NCBI RefSeq assembly: GCF_003364315.1
Contig: NZ_NXLS01000011.1
Coordinates: forward strand, 1 to 64,000
Direction of reading: 5' to 3'
Source: Helicobacter ganmani
GTDB lineage: Bacteria > Campylobacterota > Campylobacteria > Campylobacterales > Helicobacteraceae
DNA: 64,000 nt
A model generated the notes under the pieces. It was given only the letters and a program-made list of their open reading frames with translations, ran no database searches and was not told where the DNA came from. This document shows positions 15,411 to 24,213 of this stretch, one piece after another. Numbering within the stretch: position 1 is the first letter of the stretch; each line of letters begins with the position of its first letter. The position numbers were made by a program, and so were the translations under genes.

Positions 15411-17018
15411 TTAATCATCTTTATGTTTATGCTCGGCAATCTCACGCGCTTTTTTGCGCTCCAATGCCTTATTGATAAGTAACTGCTGAATGATAGAGAA
15501 AATATTATTCACAAACCAATACAACACGAGTCCCGATGGGAATGTTACAAAGAAAATCGTAAAGATTAAGGGCAAAAATTTAAAGATTTTTTCCTGCATT
15601 GGGTCATTAAAGGCTGTGGGTGTTAAATGCTGTTGGAGATACATTGTGCCACCCATTAGAATTGGTAAGATAAAATAAGGGTCCATTACAGAAAGGTCAT
15701 TAATCCACAATAACCAAGCCGCACCTTTAAGCTCAATCGCATTAAACAAAACACGATAGATTGCAAAAAACACAGGCATTTGCAAAAGTAGAGGCAAACA
15801 ACCACCCATAGGATTCGCTCCGTGCTTTTTATAAAGTTCCATCATATGTGCTTGAAGCTTTTGTGGTTCGCCTTTATATTTTTGTTGCAATTCTTTCATT
15901 TTTGGGGCAAGGTCTTTTAGCTTTTGCATAGACACCATACCCTTATAGGTTAAAGGATAAAGCACCACCCTAACAATCAGTGTCAATAAGATAATCGCCC
16001 ACCCCCAATTTCCACATAAATTATAGAGCTTATCAAGCAACAAAAAAAGTGGCTTGGCAAAAAAGGTTATAATTCCATATTCTACAACATCGGTCAAATT
16101 GGGGTCAATAGTCTCAAGCAGACGATAATCTTTTGGACCAATGTAACCTTTTAATTGTAATTCACCCTCTGCGCTAACAAATGGCATAGGATTCTCACTC
16201 GGATTACTCAAAATCGTAACATTAAGATTATTACTCTTGTCAAAAATTAAAGTTGCATAATAACGATCTACTGCCGCAAGAATACTTGCATTTGCATAAT
16301 TGCTTTGCCCTTGTGCATCGCCGTCCTCAATCGTTGTAATTGTATTGTCGGATTCTTTTACGATGACTCCTTTAAAAACATAGGAATCGTTTTCCACACT
16401 TGGACGCATACCTGGGGATACGAAATAAGTGTAATTTTGTGGAATCTTGATTTTTGCTTCATAATACCCATTGGGATAAAAAGTTAGCACTTTTTCAATC
16501 TTAACCTCTCCCAATTCTTGAATCAAAGTAATAGATTGTGGCTTGTCTTTAATTTCCAAAGTGTTAAGATTTGCACTATATGGCACATTAAAAGCTTTTT
16601 GATTCAATAAGGAATCCGAAAAACGAATTTCTAAAATTTTCGGATTGCTAGGATTAGCTATATCCTCTGAAAAAAGCATCAAAGGAGTAGAATCCTTTTG
16701 GTATTTTTTTTCTTTTAAAGCAACTTCTGCAATTCTGCCCAATCTGTCAATTTTATAAGTAAAATTTTTGGATTCTATGGTTGCAAGGGTTGCGTGATTT
16801 GGATTGGATACTCTAGCTGTATCTTGCGTAATCTTACCAGAATCCACTTGTTGGATTGGAGCAACATTTTGCATTTCTCTCGTTGTTGCTTGTGTTGCAT
16901 TATTTTCATTCATTTGGGGTTTATAAAAATAACTATATGGCACGAAAAAAGCAAGTGCTAAAAGCACCGCAATCAAAATTCTAGTTTGGGAGCTTAAATT
17001 ATCTATTTTATCAAACAC
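15411..17018 (-). CDS. yidC: membrane protein insertase YidC
   Basis: I start it at the GTG (MFDKIDNLSSQTRIL), which overlaps the yidD stop by eight bases and has AAAGG before it; the frame is open 42 codons further upstream inside yidD. The product is about 535 aa: an N-terminal helix (LLALAFFVPYSYFYK), a large periplasmic beta domain (residues about 90-320) and the five-helix insertase core (WGWAIILLTLIVRVVLYPLTYKGM; MPVFFAIYRVLFNAIELKGA). YidC inserts and folds inner-membrane proteins, including subunits of respiratory complexes such as the one encoded further along. Confidence 0.96.
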   Translation of the reverse strand: MFDKIDNLSSQTRILIAVLLALAFFVPYSYFYKPQMNENNATQATTREMQNVAPIQQVDSGKITQDTARVSNPNHATLATIESKNFTYKIDRLGRIAEVALKEKKYQKDSTPLMLFSEDIANPSNPKILEIRFSDSLLNQKAFNVPYSANLNTLEIKDKPQSITLIQELGEVKIEKVLTFYPNGYYEAKIKIPQNYTYFVSPGMRPSVENDSYVFKGVIVKESDNTITTIEDGDAQGQSNYANASILAAVDRYYATLIFDKSNNLNVTILSNPSENPMPFVSAEGELQLKGYIGPKDYRLLETIDPNLTDVVEYGIITFFAKPLFLLLDKLYNLCGNWGWAIILLTLIVRVVLYPLTYKGMVSMQKLKDLAPKMKELQQKYKGEPQKLQAHMMELYKKHGANPMGGCLPLLLQMPVFFAIYRVLFNAIELKGAAWLLWINDLSVMDPYFILPILMGGTMYLQQHLTPTAFNDPMQEKIFKFLPLIFTIFFVTFPSGLVLYWFVNNIFSIIQQLLINKALERKKAREIAEHKHKDD

Positions 17019-17394
17019 GGGAAACCTTTGAATAATTTTTGATGATATAAACCTTTTGAGTTTGTAGATTTGGTGGAAGTCCATTAGGAATATTTTTGGG
17101 ATTATATTTTTGAATTTTATCGGGAATGAGCCAATACTGGACAAGATTAGGGCTACAGAAATGTGGTTCTATCTTTAAAGAAACTTGTGGGTAAGCAATA
17201 CCACCCTTAAAAAACTGGTTACAGGAAATCACCCTTGTTAGCGTCTTCCAAAGGGCTATACAAGGATTTTGAAACATAAAAATCTGTTTAGAATACTCTG
17301 AACAACTTGGATAATAGCGACAAGTCATACCCAAACTTGGAGAAATAAAAGACTGATAAAAAGAAATTATCTTAACGCAAAATTGTTTCAACAT
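17011..17394 (-). CDS. yidD: membrane protein insertion efficiency factor YidD
   Basis: YidD is a small membrane-associated helper of YidC. The signature region is present (KIISFYQSFISPSLGMTCRYYPSCSEYSKQ, residues about 8-37, with the conserved CRYYPSCSEY). The C-terminal part is longer than the common 70-85 aa form, giving 127 aa, as often seen in Campylobacterota. The gene overlaps rnpA upstream and yidC downstream, so all three are translationally linked. Confidence 0.95.
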   Translation of the reverse strand: MLKQFCVKIISFYQSFISPSLGMTCRYYPSCSEYSKQIFMFQNPCIALWKTLTRVISCNQFFKGGIAYPQVSLKIEPHFCSPNLVQYWLIPDKIQKYNPKNIPNGLPPNLQTQKVYIIKNYSKVSRV

Positions 17395-17723
17395 TTTTGA
17401 GCTACCAAATTCAGCCGTATTAAAGCATATTTATAACTATCTTGTAAATTTTTGTATTCTACTTTTTCTAAACCGACTTTTGCTAGCAAAATCATATCCC
17501 CATTTTTCAAGCTTGACATAGAATCCCTATAAATATTTCTCAAACGACGTTTAACAAGATTTCTACAAACCGCATTTCCTATCTTTTTGGAAACTGAAAA
17601 CCCAATCCGTTTCTCTGCCCTCTGTTGATTTTCTTTAAAAAACAAGATAAAGTAAGAGTTATGCCATTTTTTTTGGCTCTTATAAACACTATCAAAGTCT
17701 TTTTTTGTGTTTAAAGTTACCAA
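17388..17723 (-). CDS. rnpA: ribonuclease P protein component
   Basis: RnpA is the protein subunit that helps the RNase P RNA process the 5' ends of pre-tRNAs. The conserved basic motif (KKIGNAVCRNLVKRRLRNIYR, about residues 46-66) and the FSVSKK strand are present, and the length of 111 aa is typical. The ATG lies 20 bases after the rpmH stop, in the standard rpmH-rnpA arrangement; the end overlaps yidD by seven bases. Confidence 0.96.
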   Translation of the reverse strand: MVTLNTKKDFDSVYKSQKKWHNSYFILFFKENQQRAEKRIGFSVSKKIGNAVCRNLVKRRLRNIYRDSMSSLKNGDMILLAKVGLEKVEYKNLQDSYKYALIRLNLVAQKC

Positions 17724-17743
17724 AATACAACCCTCAAAAAAAC

Positions 17744-17878
17744 CTAAATGGCAAGTCTTTTTCTGCCTTTAGCGCGTCTTGCATTAATCACTTTGCGACC
17801 ATTCTTAGTTTGCATTCTAACCCTAAAACCATGCGTGCGCTTACGTGGCGTATTATGTGGCTGATATGTTCTTTTCAT
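17744..17878 (-). CDS. rpmH: 50S ribosomal protein L34
   Basis: This 44-residue protein reads [18 protein letters not shown], then the [20 protein letters not shown] core and a KRLAI end, the invariant L34 pattern. AAAGG lies before the ATG. It heads the rpmH-rnpA-yidD-yidC-jag-mnmE block, and a promoter would lie in the 73 bases between it and the upstream biotin carboxylase gene. Confidence 0.97.
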   Translation of the reverse strand: MKRTYQPHNTPRKRTHGFRVRMQTKNGRKVINARRAKGRKRLAI

Positions 17879-17951
17879 TTCTAAAACCTTTTAAAAAAAT
17901 AAAGGCGAATTTTAATGCAATTTTACTTAAAACTAGATTTATTTCTCTCTA

Positions 17952-19373
17952 CTACTCTTCTAGGGCATTCGTCAATGCTACTGCAATAGCTGCAACTAAA
18001 TCACTATCATCTCTGCTTTCTTGTGGCATTAAATCCTGTGCTTTTTGCTCTAAATACGAAGTATCAAAATTCCCTCGTCTGAAATCTTTGTCATGACAAA
18101 TATTGATTAAAAAAGGAATCGTGGTCTTAACCCCACGAATTTTAAATTCATTTAAAGCACGTTGCAATTTATTAACCGCCAAATCATAACTTGTTGCACG
18201 CACAATAAGTTTTGCAATCATAGAATCATAAAAAGGTGGGATCGTAAAATCTTTATAAACATAACTATCCACCCTTACAAAAGGTCCTAACGCAGGATAA
18301 TAAGAAGTAATTTTACCGGGATTTGGGACAAAATCATTCTGCACATCTTCTGCATTAATGCGTGCCTCAATCGCAAATCCTTGTGCATAAACATCACTTT
18401 GCGTAATATCCAAAATCTCACCATTTGCGATTCTAATCTGACGCCCTATTAAATCATATCCCGTAATTTCTTCTGTTACTCCATGTTCTACTTGAATACG
18501 CGTATTCATCTCCATAAAGTAAAAATTATTATAATCATCTACAAGAAACTCCACAGTTCCAGCATTAGTATATTTTGTAGCCTTTGCTGCAGCCACTGCA
18601 ACACTCCCCATACGACGACGCAAATCCATACTCATTGTAGGACATGGCGCAATCTCAATTAGCTTTTGATGCCTTCTTTGAATGGAACAATCACGTTCTA
18701 GCAGATGAATTACATTACCATAATTATCACTTAGAATCTGAAATTCAATATGTCGTGGATTTTGGATATATTTTTCCATAAAAACATCTTCATTTTTAAA
18801 AAATGTTAATGCTTCCCTCTTGCAAGCTTCAAAAGAGGATTCCAAATCTTTCTCTTCCTGCACAACACGGATTCCTCGCCCTCCACCACCACTGCTTGCT
18901 TTTAAAATCACAGGATAGCCAATCTTGCGCGCAATCTTTTGAATCTCATACATACTTAGGGTATTTAATGGCTCTGTTCCGGGCACAACTGGGATTCCAT
19001 TTGCAATCATTAAATTTCTCGCAGCATTCTTATCACCCATTTTAGCAATCACTTCGGAATCTGGACCAATCCAAACAATCCCTGCCTCTTTGACTTTTTT
19101 AGCAAAAAATGCGTTTTCACTCAAAAACCCATAACCCGGATGAATCGCCTCTGCCTCCATTTCTTTAGCAGCTTGAATAATCAAATCTGGGTCTAGATAA
19201 CCCTTGATTGGGTCTTCACTGATTGGATAAGTATGGGTTGCCATTTTGACATGCATACTCTCGCGGTCTGCACGAGAATAAATTGCCACAGATTCTATAT
19301 TTAAATCATTACAGGCGCGAATAATACGAACAGCAATTTCGCCACGATTTGCAATCAAAATTCTTTTAAACAT
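17952..19373 (-). CDS. biotin carboxylase subunit (acetyl-CoA or pyruvate carboxylase, AccC/PycA type)
   Basis: The ATP-grasp enzyme carboxylates biotin on its carrier protein. The N-terminus MFKRILIANRGEIAVRIIRA, the glycine-rich ATP loop (KASSGGGGRGIRVV), the EKYIQNPRHIEFQIL segment and the catalytic MNTRIQVEHGVTEEITG are complete. I start at the ATG after GGGAG. At 473 aa it is longer than a typical AccC; the extra C-terminal tail (DDSDLVAAIAVALTNALEE) resembles stand-alone PycA subunits of two-part pyruvate carboxylases. No accB or pycB lies next to it, so which carboxylase it serves is open. Confidence 0.9.
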   Translation of the reverse strand: MFKRILIANRGEIAVRIIRACNDLNIESVAIYSRADRESMHVKMATHTYPISEDPIKGYLDPDLIIQAAKEMEAEAIHPGYGFLSENAFFAKKVKEAGIVWIGPDSEVIAKMGDKNAARNLMIANGIPVVPGTEPLNTLSMYEIQKIARKIGYPVILKASSGGGGRGIRVVQEEKDLESSFEACKREALTFFKNEDVFMEKYIQNPRHIEFQILSDNYGNVIHLLERDCSIQRRHQKLIEIAPCPTMSMDLRRRMGSVAVAAAKATKYTNAGTVEFLVDDYNNFYFMEMNTRIQVEHGVTEEITGYDLIGRQIRIANGEILDITQSDVYAQGFAIEARINAEDVQNDFVPNPGKITSYYPALGPFVRVDSYVYKDFTIPPFYDSMIAKLIVRATSYDLAVNKLQRALNEFKIRGVKTTIPFLINICHDKDFRRGNFDTSYLEQKAQDLMPQESRDDSDLVAAIAVALTNALEE

Positions 19374-19467
19374 AAAAACTCCCAATAGATAATTCTGTGC
19401 ATTTTATAATTTTATTTTTGATTTATTGTTGAAGTTTAGGAAATATTTGCCAAAATTTTACCAAATA

Positions 19468-19476
19468 TGCTAAAAT
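19468..19476 (+). promoter_or_regulatory. predicted extended -10 element for uppP
   Basis: TGCTAAAAT lies 44 bases before the uppP ATG, in the AT-rich gap between the divergent biotin carboxylase gene and uppP. It is followed by GCGCATTTTTAC. The match is fair and the -35 region is weak, as usual in this group. Confidence 0.4.
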
Positions 19477-19519
19477 TCGCGCATTTTTACACATTTCAAA
19501 TACTTTTAAGGGCAACTAT

Positions 19520-20293
19520 ATGGATTTATTACACGCTGGAATTTTAGGGATTGTTGAGGGATTAACAGAATTTTTGCCCATTTCCTCCACGGGGCATTTA
19601 ATCCTTACTTCAGAATTACTCGGGATTCCACAAGATGCTTTCCATAAAACCTTTGAAGTCGTGATTCAGTTGGGTTCTATTTTGGCTGTTTTGTTTGTTT
19701 TTTGGGAAAAACTCTCCAAAAATAGCTTAAATCTTTGGGTGAAATTATGTATAGGATTCCTACCTGCTGGAACTTTTGGCTTTTTATTTTATTCTTACAT
19801 TAAAGCACTTTTCGCCCCTATCACTGTTTCAATTATGCTCATTATTGGTGGAATCGCTTTTATTGCACTAGAGGTTTTTCACAAAGAGAGAGAATCCCTT
19901 ATCCAAAATATAGAAGAAATTACCTACAAACAGGCACTTTGGATTGGGTTTTTTCAGGCTTTAGCGATGATTCCTGGCACTTCTCGTAGCGGTGCAACAA
20001 TCATAGGGGGATTACTAATGGGCTGCAATCGTAAAGTTGCCACAGAATTTTCTTTTTTACTAGCTTTGCCTGCTATGGTTGTTGCGAGTTCTTATAGTCT
20101 CTATAAAAGCCATACAACAATGGATTTTGAAAATCTCTTTGCGCTTGGAGTGGGCTTTGTTGTAGCGTTTTTAAGTGCGCTTGTAGCAATCAAACTTTTT
20201 TTGAATTTTATCACGCGTTTTAACTTCATTCCTTTTGGAATCTATCGTATTTTACTAGGCATTGTCTTTTTATCTTATTTGGATATTCTTTAG
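19520..20293 (+). CDS. uppP: undecaprenyl-diphosphatase UppP (BacA)
   Basis: UppP removes a phosphate from undecaprenyl pyrophosphate so the lipid carrier can be reused for cell-wall synthesis, and gives bacitracin tolerance. The family motifs are complete: GIVEGLTEFLPISSTGHLIL near the N-terminus and GFFQALAMIPGTSRSGATIIGGLLMG at about residue 150. About seven hydrophobic helices span the 257-residue protein. AAGGG precedes the ATG. It is a single-gene unit, followed by the convergent pgpA. Confidence 0.96.
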   Translation: MDLLHAGILGIVEGLTEFLPISSTGHLILTSELLGIPQDAFHKTFEVVIQLGSILAVLFVFWEKLSKNSLNLWVKLCIGFLPAGTFGFLFYSYIKALFAPITVSIMLIIGGIAFIALEVFHKERESLIQNIEEITYKQALWIGFFQALAMIPGTSRSGATIIGGLLMGCNRKVATEFSFLLALPAMVVASSYSLYKSHTTMDFENLFALGVGFVVAFLSALVAIKLFLNFITRFNFIPFGIYRILLGIVFLSYLDIL

Positions 20294-20304
20294 CACAAAG
20301 CAAA

Positions 20305-20829
20305 TTAAAATTCCAAAAGAAACGCAAGCGATTCTATCCTTTGAATCCCACCAATTATCATCAACCCTAAAAGCCCAGCAAAAAATCCTGCGAGCAAATC
20401 ATCTCCCATTACGCCCCAACCACCTTTAACTTCTCTATCAATTCTACCAATCACAGAGGGTTTCCAAATATCAAACAATCTAAACAAAACAAAAGACAAG
20501 GCGATTCCGAACAAATGACTTCCAATCATTGCAACACTAATCCACACGCCTGCTAACTCATCAATCACAATTTCAGAACAATCGTGTTCCATTCCCTCTT
20601 TTTCATAATCATTAATTACCTTCACTGCAATCACAGAAATAAGCAATGCAAGCAGCAATAAAGTGCTTGGAGCAATGTAATGACTAATTGCCCACGCAAA
20701 AGGTAAGGCGACCAATGTGCCAAATGTGCCGGGTGCTTTGGGGCTAAGCCCACTAAAAAATAAGGTTAAAAAACATTTTTTAAAAAAATCACGCGAATTG
20801 CTAAAAGTATTAAAAAAATGTGTTCTCAT
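20305..20829 (-). CDS. pgpA: phosphatidylglycerophosphatase A
   Basis: PgpA dephosphorylates phosphatidylglycerophosphate in phospholipid synthesis. Motifs seen are FFSGLSPKAPGTFGTLVALPFAW at the N-terminus and DCSEIVIDELAGVWISV, plus a C-terminal KGGWGVMGDDLLAGFFAGL that carries conserved acidic residues. The length of 174 aa is normal. It is the last gene of the ispDF-regulator-ATP-sulfurylase-like-pgpA operon; the same order is known to me from Campylobacter. Confidence 0.95.
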   Translation of the reverse strand: MRTHFFNTFSNSRDFFKKCFLTLFFSGLSPKAPGTFGTLVALPFAWAISHYIAPSTLLLLALLISVIAVKVINDYEKEGMEHDCSEIVIDELAGVWISVAMIGSHLFGIALSFVLFRLFDIWKPSVIGRIDREVKGGWGVMGDDLLAGFFAGLLGLMIIGGIQRIESLAFLLEF

Positions 20830-20837
20830 TAAAAATC

Positions 20838-22055
20838 CTAATTCAAAGAATGTGTCTGATAAATATCTATTAATTTCAAATAAAAATCTTCGTCGCTTTG
20901 TTCTTCAATCATTCCACTACTTGCAAACATTGCCCCAAACTGCTGAATAATACTTTCAAAACGTTTAGGAAATAAATAGCTTAGAATTTTAGCTGAAACT
21001 TCCTTGCGCACTAAAATTGTAGGTGGAATCAATCCAGACTGCAAAATTCCTTGCAAAAACCCCGAACGATAATAAATATGATGGTTTTTGCTATGCGGGC
21101 AAGTTTTAAGGCTCACAATTGTTTTGCATTGATTGCAATGCACAAACTCACTCAATAATTTAACTTTAATTTTAATATCTTTTGCCATATCAAAAATAGA
21201 ATAAATTTTTTGATGGTCATAATAAATTGCCAAATTAGGATAATTTTCCCCGATTGCGATTCTATCACACCCAAGATTTTGCGCAAGAATTGCGTCTAAA
21301 ATAATTCCATGCGCACCTGCAAACAAATAAATATCATCTAATGGAAAAATGGCAATGCGATTCTTTGGCAGGTAATTTGTGATAACAAATTCTAAGCAAG
21401 TTTTGCGAATATAAAAATCCAATAAACCCTCATTTTGTCGTCTTAATAGCAGTAAAACAAGTAAATCATTTTCCTCTAGGATAGAGCGGAAAATGCGCTC
21501 GTGGATACGTGTAATAGGAGAAGCGTCCAAAACCATTGCTGTAACGCTTTGCGTGTTATTCCTCTTTTTAAATTGCGTGATTGCTTGTTTTGTCGCGCGG
21601 TCTTTAAAGGCAAAAATTTCCGATTGCAGATATAATTCATATTCCCCACAAAGCGCGTAATTTCCAAGCCGATTATAAATATGCTGTGCCTTTTTAGAAT
21701 AAATATCTCCGCTCATTATTTTAAACAATCGTGCTTGTTTATCAATCTTAAAAGCAGAATCCACAAGTAATTTACCGCATAAATGATTTTCACAAATAAG
21801 GGCAATCTCATCACCCTTTTTGGATTCTCTCATTACTTGCTCATTGCGTTTTCCTGCGGGTGCTAAAATGAAAGAAAAGGGGAAACTTTGCCCCTCAAAC
21901 AATCCTGTATTATCTACTTCGTGCATTTCCTTTTCATTCATCAAATGATTCACAGGAGTAAGCAAACCCTCTTGACACAAGAGGAGAGCAAACACTGCTT
22001 CTTTGTCAATGAATAAAGCAGGGGTGGATAAATTATTTTTTCTTTGTGATTCCAT
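20838..22055 (-). CDS. degenerate ATP-sulfurylase-like protein (405 aa)
   Basis: The fold is recognisable from the C-terminal half. A cysteine cluster CNQCKTIVSLKTCPHSKNHH is followed by a motif in the place where sulfate adenylyltransferases have SGTKVR..L..G..PP...RPEV; here it reads YRSGFLQGILQSGLIPPTIL then VRKEVSAKIL. The active-site QxRNPxHxxH motif is replaced by VLDASPITRIHERIF, and the GRDHAG-like motif by IGENYPNL, so normal catalysis is unlikely. No sulfate-assimilation genes are nearby. The start lies inside the upstream regulator gene (23-base overlap). A regulatory or nucleotide-binding role is an inference. Confidence 0.75.
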   Translation of the reverse strand: MESQRKNNLSTPALFIDKEAVFALLLCQEGLLTPVNHLMNEKEMHEVDNTGLFEGQSFPFSFILAPAGKRNEQVMRESKKGDEIALICENHLCGKLLVDSAFKIDKQARLFKIMSGDIYSKKAQHIYNRLGNYALCGEYELYLQSEIFAFKDRATKQAITQFKKRNNTQSVTAMVLDASPITRIHERIFRSILEENDLLVLLLLRRQNEGLLDFYIRKTCLEFVITNYLPKNRIAIFPLDDIYLFAGAHGIILDAILAQNLGCDRIAIGENYPNLAIYYDHQKIYSIFDMAKDIKIKVKLLSEFVHCNQCKTIVSLKTCPHSKNHHIYYRSGFLQGILQSGLIPPTILVRKEVSAKILSYLFPKRFESIIQQFGAMFASSGMIEEQSDEDFYLKLIDIYQTHSLN

Positions 22056-22923
22056 ATTTTTTTCGTTTCTCCCATAAACTCTTGCGAGACATACCTAAAC
22101 GTTTGCTAAGTTCTGTATCAGGGTATTTATCTTCAAATCTTAAAATCATTGTTTTAATATATTCATCAACACTTAACACATCTTCTTGGAATCCTTGCGC
22201 CATCTCTTTCACATTGATTTCAAAGACATTTTTAAAATCATGTAAATCACCGCCCAAACAAGCAAGAATCACGGGAATATTCTTAAATGCTTTAATACAC
22301 TCTTCTTTTTCCTCTTTGCGCAAGGTCTCAAACCCTACAATATAAGTTAATTGTGTTTTAGAAATATTTTTAAAAATTTCCTTATAGTTATGAATTTTAT
22401 ACAAAGAAACAAAATTAATAGCAAATTTTTTATGAATCGCATAATTGACAACACACATATCAATTGCTCTTTGCGATACACTTTTAATAATCAAAGGAAA
22501 GGATACTTTTGCACCAATCGTATAAGTAGGCATTGATAAAGAATCGCAAAAATAATCCCTATAAAATGCGATTTCCTTTTGTAATTGACGAAAAGCTGTA
22601 TAATGCTCAATTTTGCGAATCAGCTCGTCAATCATAAAAGGTTTCACAATATAATCACTCACTCCGGCTTTCAATGGACGTGTTACCATTTCATCATTTA
22701 CATAAGGAATCATTAAAATCACAATAGAATCTTTAAATTTTTCAATCAATGAATAAAAATTTTGACCTGGTATATTTGCTGAAAGCAAAATAATATCTGC
22801 CACTTCAAACTGCAAAGCTTCCTCTATACTCGGCACCATTTCGCAAGCAAATCCAAAATGACTCAATTTCGAAGCAATGCTTTGAGATAAATAAATTTCA
22901 TTCTCCACAATTAATATTTTCAT
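22033..22923 (-). CDS. atypical response regulator, HP1021-like
   Basis: I start it at the ATG (MKILIVENEIYLSQSIASKL) after AGGGGGAATAGA, 10 bases after ispDF; the open frame runs 42 codons further into ispDF. The receiver domain (residues 1-115) has a Ser where the phosphate-accepting Asp should be (ILLSANIPG), but keeps KPF. The C-terminal DNA-binding helix pair ends in LGMSRKSLWEKRKKYGI, an NtrC/Fis-like helix-turn-helix. At 296 aa, next to ispDF, it matches the H. pylori HP1021 and C. jejuni Cj1608 family, a phosphorylation-independent redox-linked regulator that also binds the replication origin. Confidence 0.9.
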   Translation of the reverse strand: MKILIVENEIYLSQSIASKLSHFGFACEMVPSIEEALQFEVADIILLSANIPGQNFYSLIEKFKDSIVILMIPYVNDEMVTRPLKAGVSDYIVKPFMIDELIRKIEHYTAFRQLQKEIAFYRDYFCDSLSMPTYTIGAKVSFPLIIKSVSQRAIDMCVVNYAIHKKFAINFVSLYKIHNYKEIFKNISKTQLTYIVGFETLRKEEKEECIKAFKNIPVILACLGGDLHDFKNVFEINVKEMAQGFQEDVLSVDEYIKTMILRFEDKYPDTELSKRLGMSRKSLWEKRKKYGITKKK

Positions 22924-22933
22924 TCTATTCCCC

Positions 22934-24139
22934 CTAAAGCGAAATAATTTTTTTCCAATCAAAATATTCCAAAACAACACTTGCTTGCACCAAAATTCCT
23001 TCTCCTTTGCCAATAAACCCCAATTTTTCCGTTGTTGTTGCTTTGACATTTACCTTAAATACATTAATTTGCAAAATTTCTGAAATTTTCTTTTCCATTG
23101 CATTTTTATAGGGAGAAATTTTTGGTTTTTGAGCAAAAATTGTAATATCTGCTTGCAAAATATCGTAGCCCACATCCCGTACAAAATCTACAATAATACG
23201 CAACAAATCAGCGGAATTTGCTCCTTTATAAGCTGGGTCATTATCAGGAAACCACTCACCAATATCCCCAAACCCAATTGCCCCCAAAAGTGCATCACTT
23301 AATGCATGCAAACAAACATCGCCATCACTATGTGCAATCAGGCGAAATTCACACGGAATTGCGACACAGCCTAACAAGATTCCTTCTCCTTTATCCAATG
23401 CGTGAATATCACTTCCACTTCCAACAAGTGTGTGTGTGCTAGGGTTTGGTAGAGGAATTGTTTTTAAATCCTCTAAAAAGGTTAATTTTTTTGCCTCTGC
23501 TGCTCCTTGAACAAACCCAATGCTCCCACCTTGTGCAAAAATCGCGCTACTTTCATCTGTGAAATCTCCATTTTCTAAAGCAGATTTTAAGACATTCAAA
23601 CGGCTCAATTGTGGCGTTTGAATAATTTTTAAATTGTCTCGCTTGAGATAGTCTAGTTTGGAATCATTAGAATACACTATTGTATCATTTAGTTTCAGAT
23701 ATGGAACAATACAATCATAATTACCTATTTCTTTAAGGACTCTTTGGCTCAAAAACGCTGAATTGCAACGCGCAATATCACTTACTAGCACATATTCTAC
23801 GAAATCCTCAAGCATTATTAGTGCATTTTTTAGTGATTCTTGACGCGTAGAACCACCCTTTACTAGCACAAAATCTAGCGAAAATGCGTCCAAATATTTC
23901 TGCATATATTTTATTTCGGTAGATTTTGCACTCAAGATACAACGCGAAAAAGGATAAATATCGCGAAAATCTAATGCAACCTTTAACCAAAGCGGAATCT
24001 CACCCACGCGCAACCATTGTTTTTTAGGCAATCTAAGTTTTTGAACTGATTTGTGTATCGTTTCACTAGATGATAAAGCTGATAAGCAAAAGCGACTGCT
24101 ATCGCCTGCACCCAACAAAATCAATGCGATATTTGACAA
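22934..24139 (-). CDS. ispDF: bifunctional IspD/IspF isoprenoid enzyme
   Basis: The fused protein catalyses two steps of the MEP pathway: cytidylyltransfer to MEP and cyclisation to MEcPP. The IspD part has an unusual N-terminus (IALILLGAGDSSRFCL, with KLRLPKKQWLRVG) and SDIARCN; the IspF part begins at about residue 240 with VGSGSDIHALDKG and holds IAHSDGDVCLHALSDALLGA, GDIGEWFPDND and the closing LGFIGKGEGI. The 401-aa length and fusion are typical of Campylobacterota. It is first in the operon with the HP1021-like regulator. Confidence 0.95.
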   Translation of the reverse strand: MSNIALILLGAGDSSRFCLSALSSSETIHKSVQKLRLPKKQWLRVGEIPLWLKVALDFRDIYPFSRCILSAKSTEIKYMQKYLDAFSLDFVLVKGGSTRQESLKNALIMLEDFVEYVLVSDIARCNSAFLSQRVLKEIGNYDCIVPYLKLNDTIVYSNDSKLDYLKRDNLKIIQTPQLSRLNVLKSALENGDFTDESSAIFAQGGSIGFVQGAAEAKKLTFLEDLKTIPLPNPSTHTLVGSGSDIHALDKGEGILLGCVAIPCEFRLIAHSDGDVCLHALSDALLGAIGFGDIGEWFPDNDPAYKGANSADLLRIIVDFVRDVGYDILQADITIFAQKPKISPYKNAMEKKISEILQINVFKVNVKATTTEKLGFIGKGEGILVQASVVLEYFDWKKIISL

Positions 24140-24213
24140 ATAAATTCCTTGATTTTAAAAATTGTGGAATTATACATTTTGAAAGTTTTAGAATCCCTTT
24201 AGGATTCAAAAAC

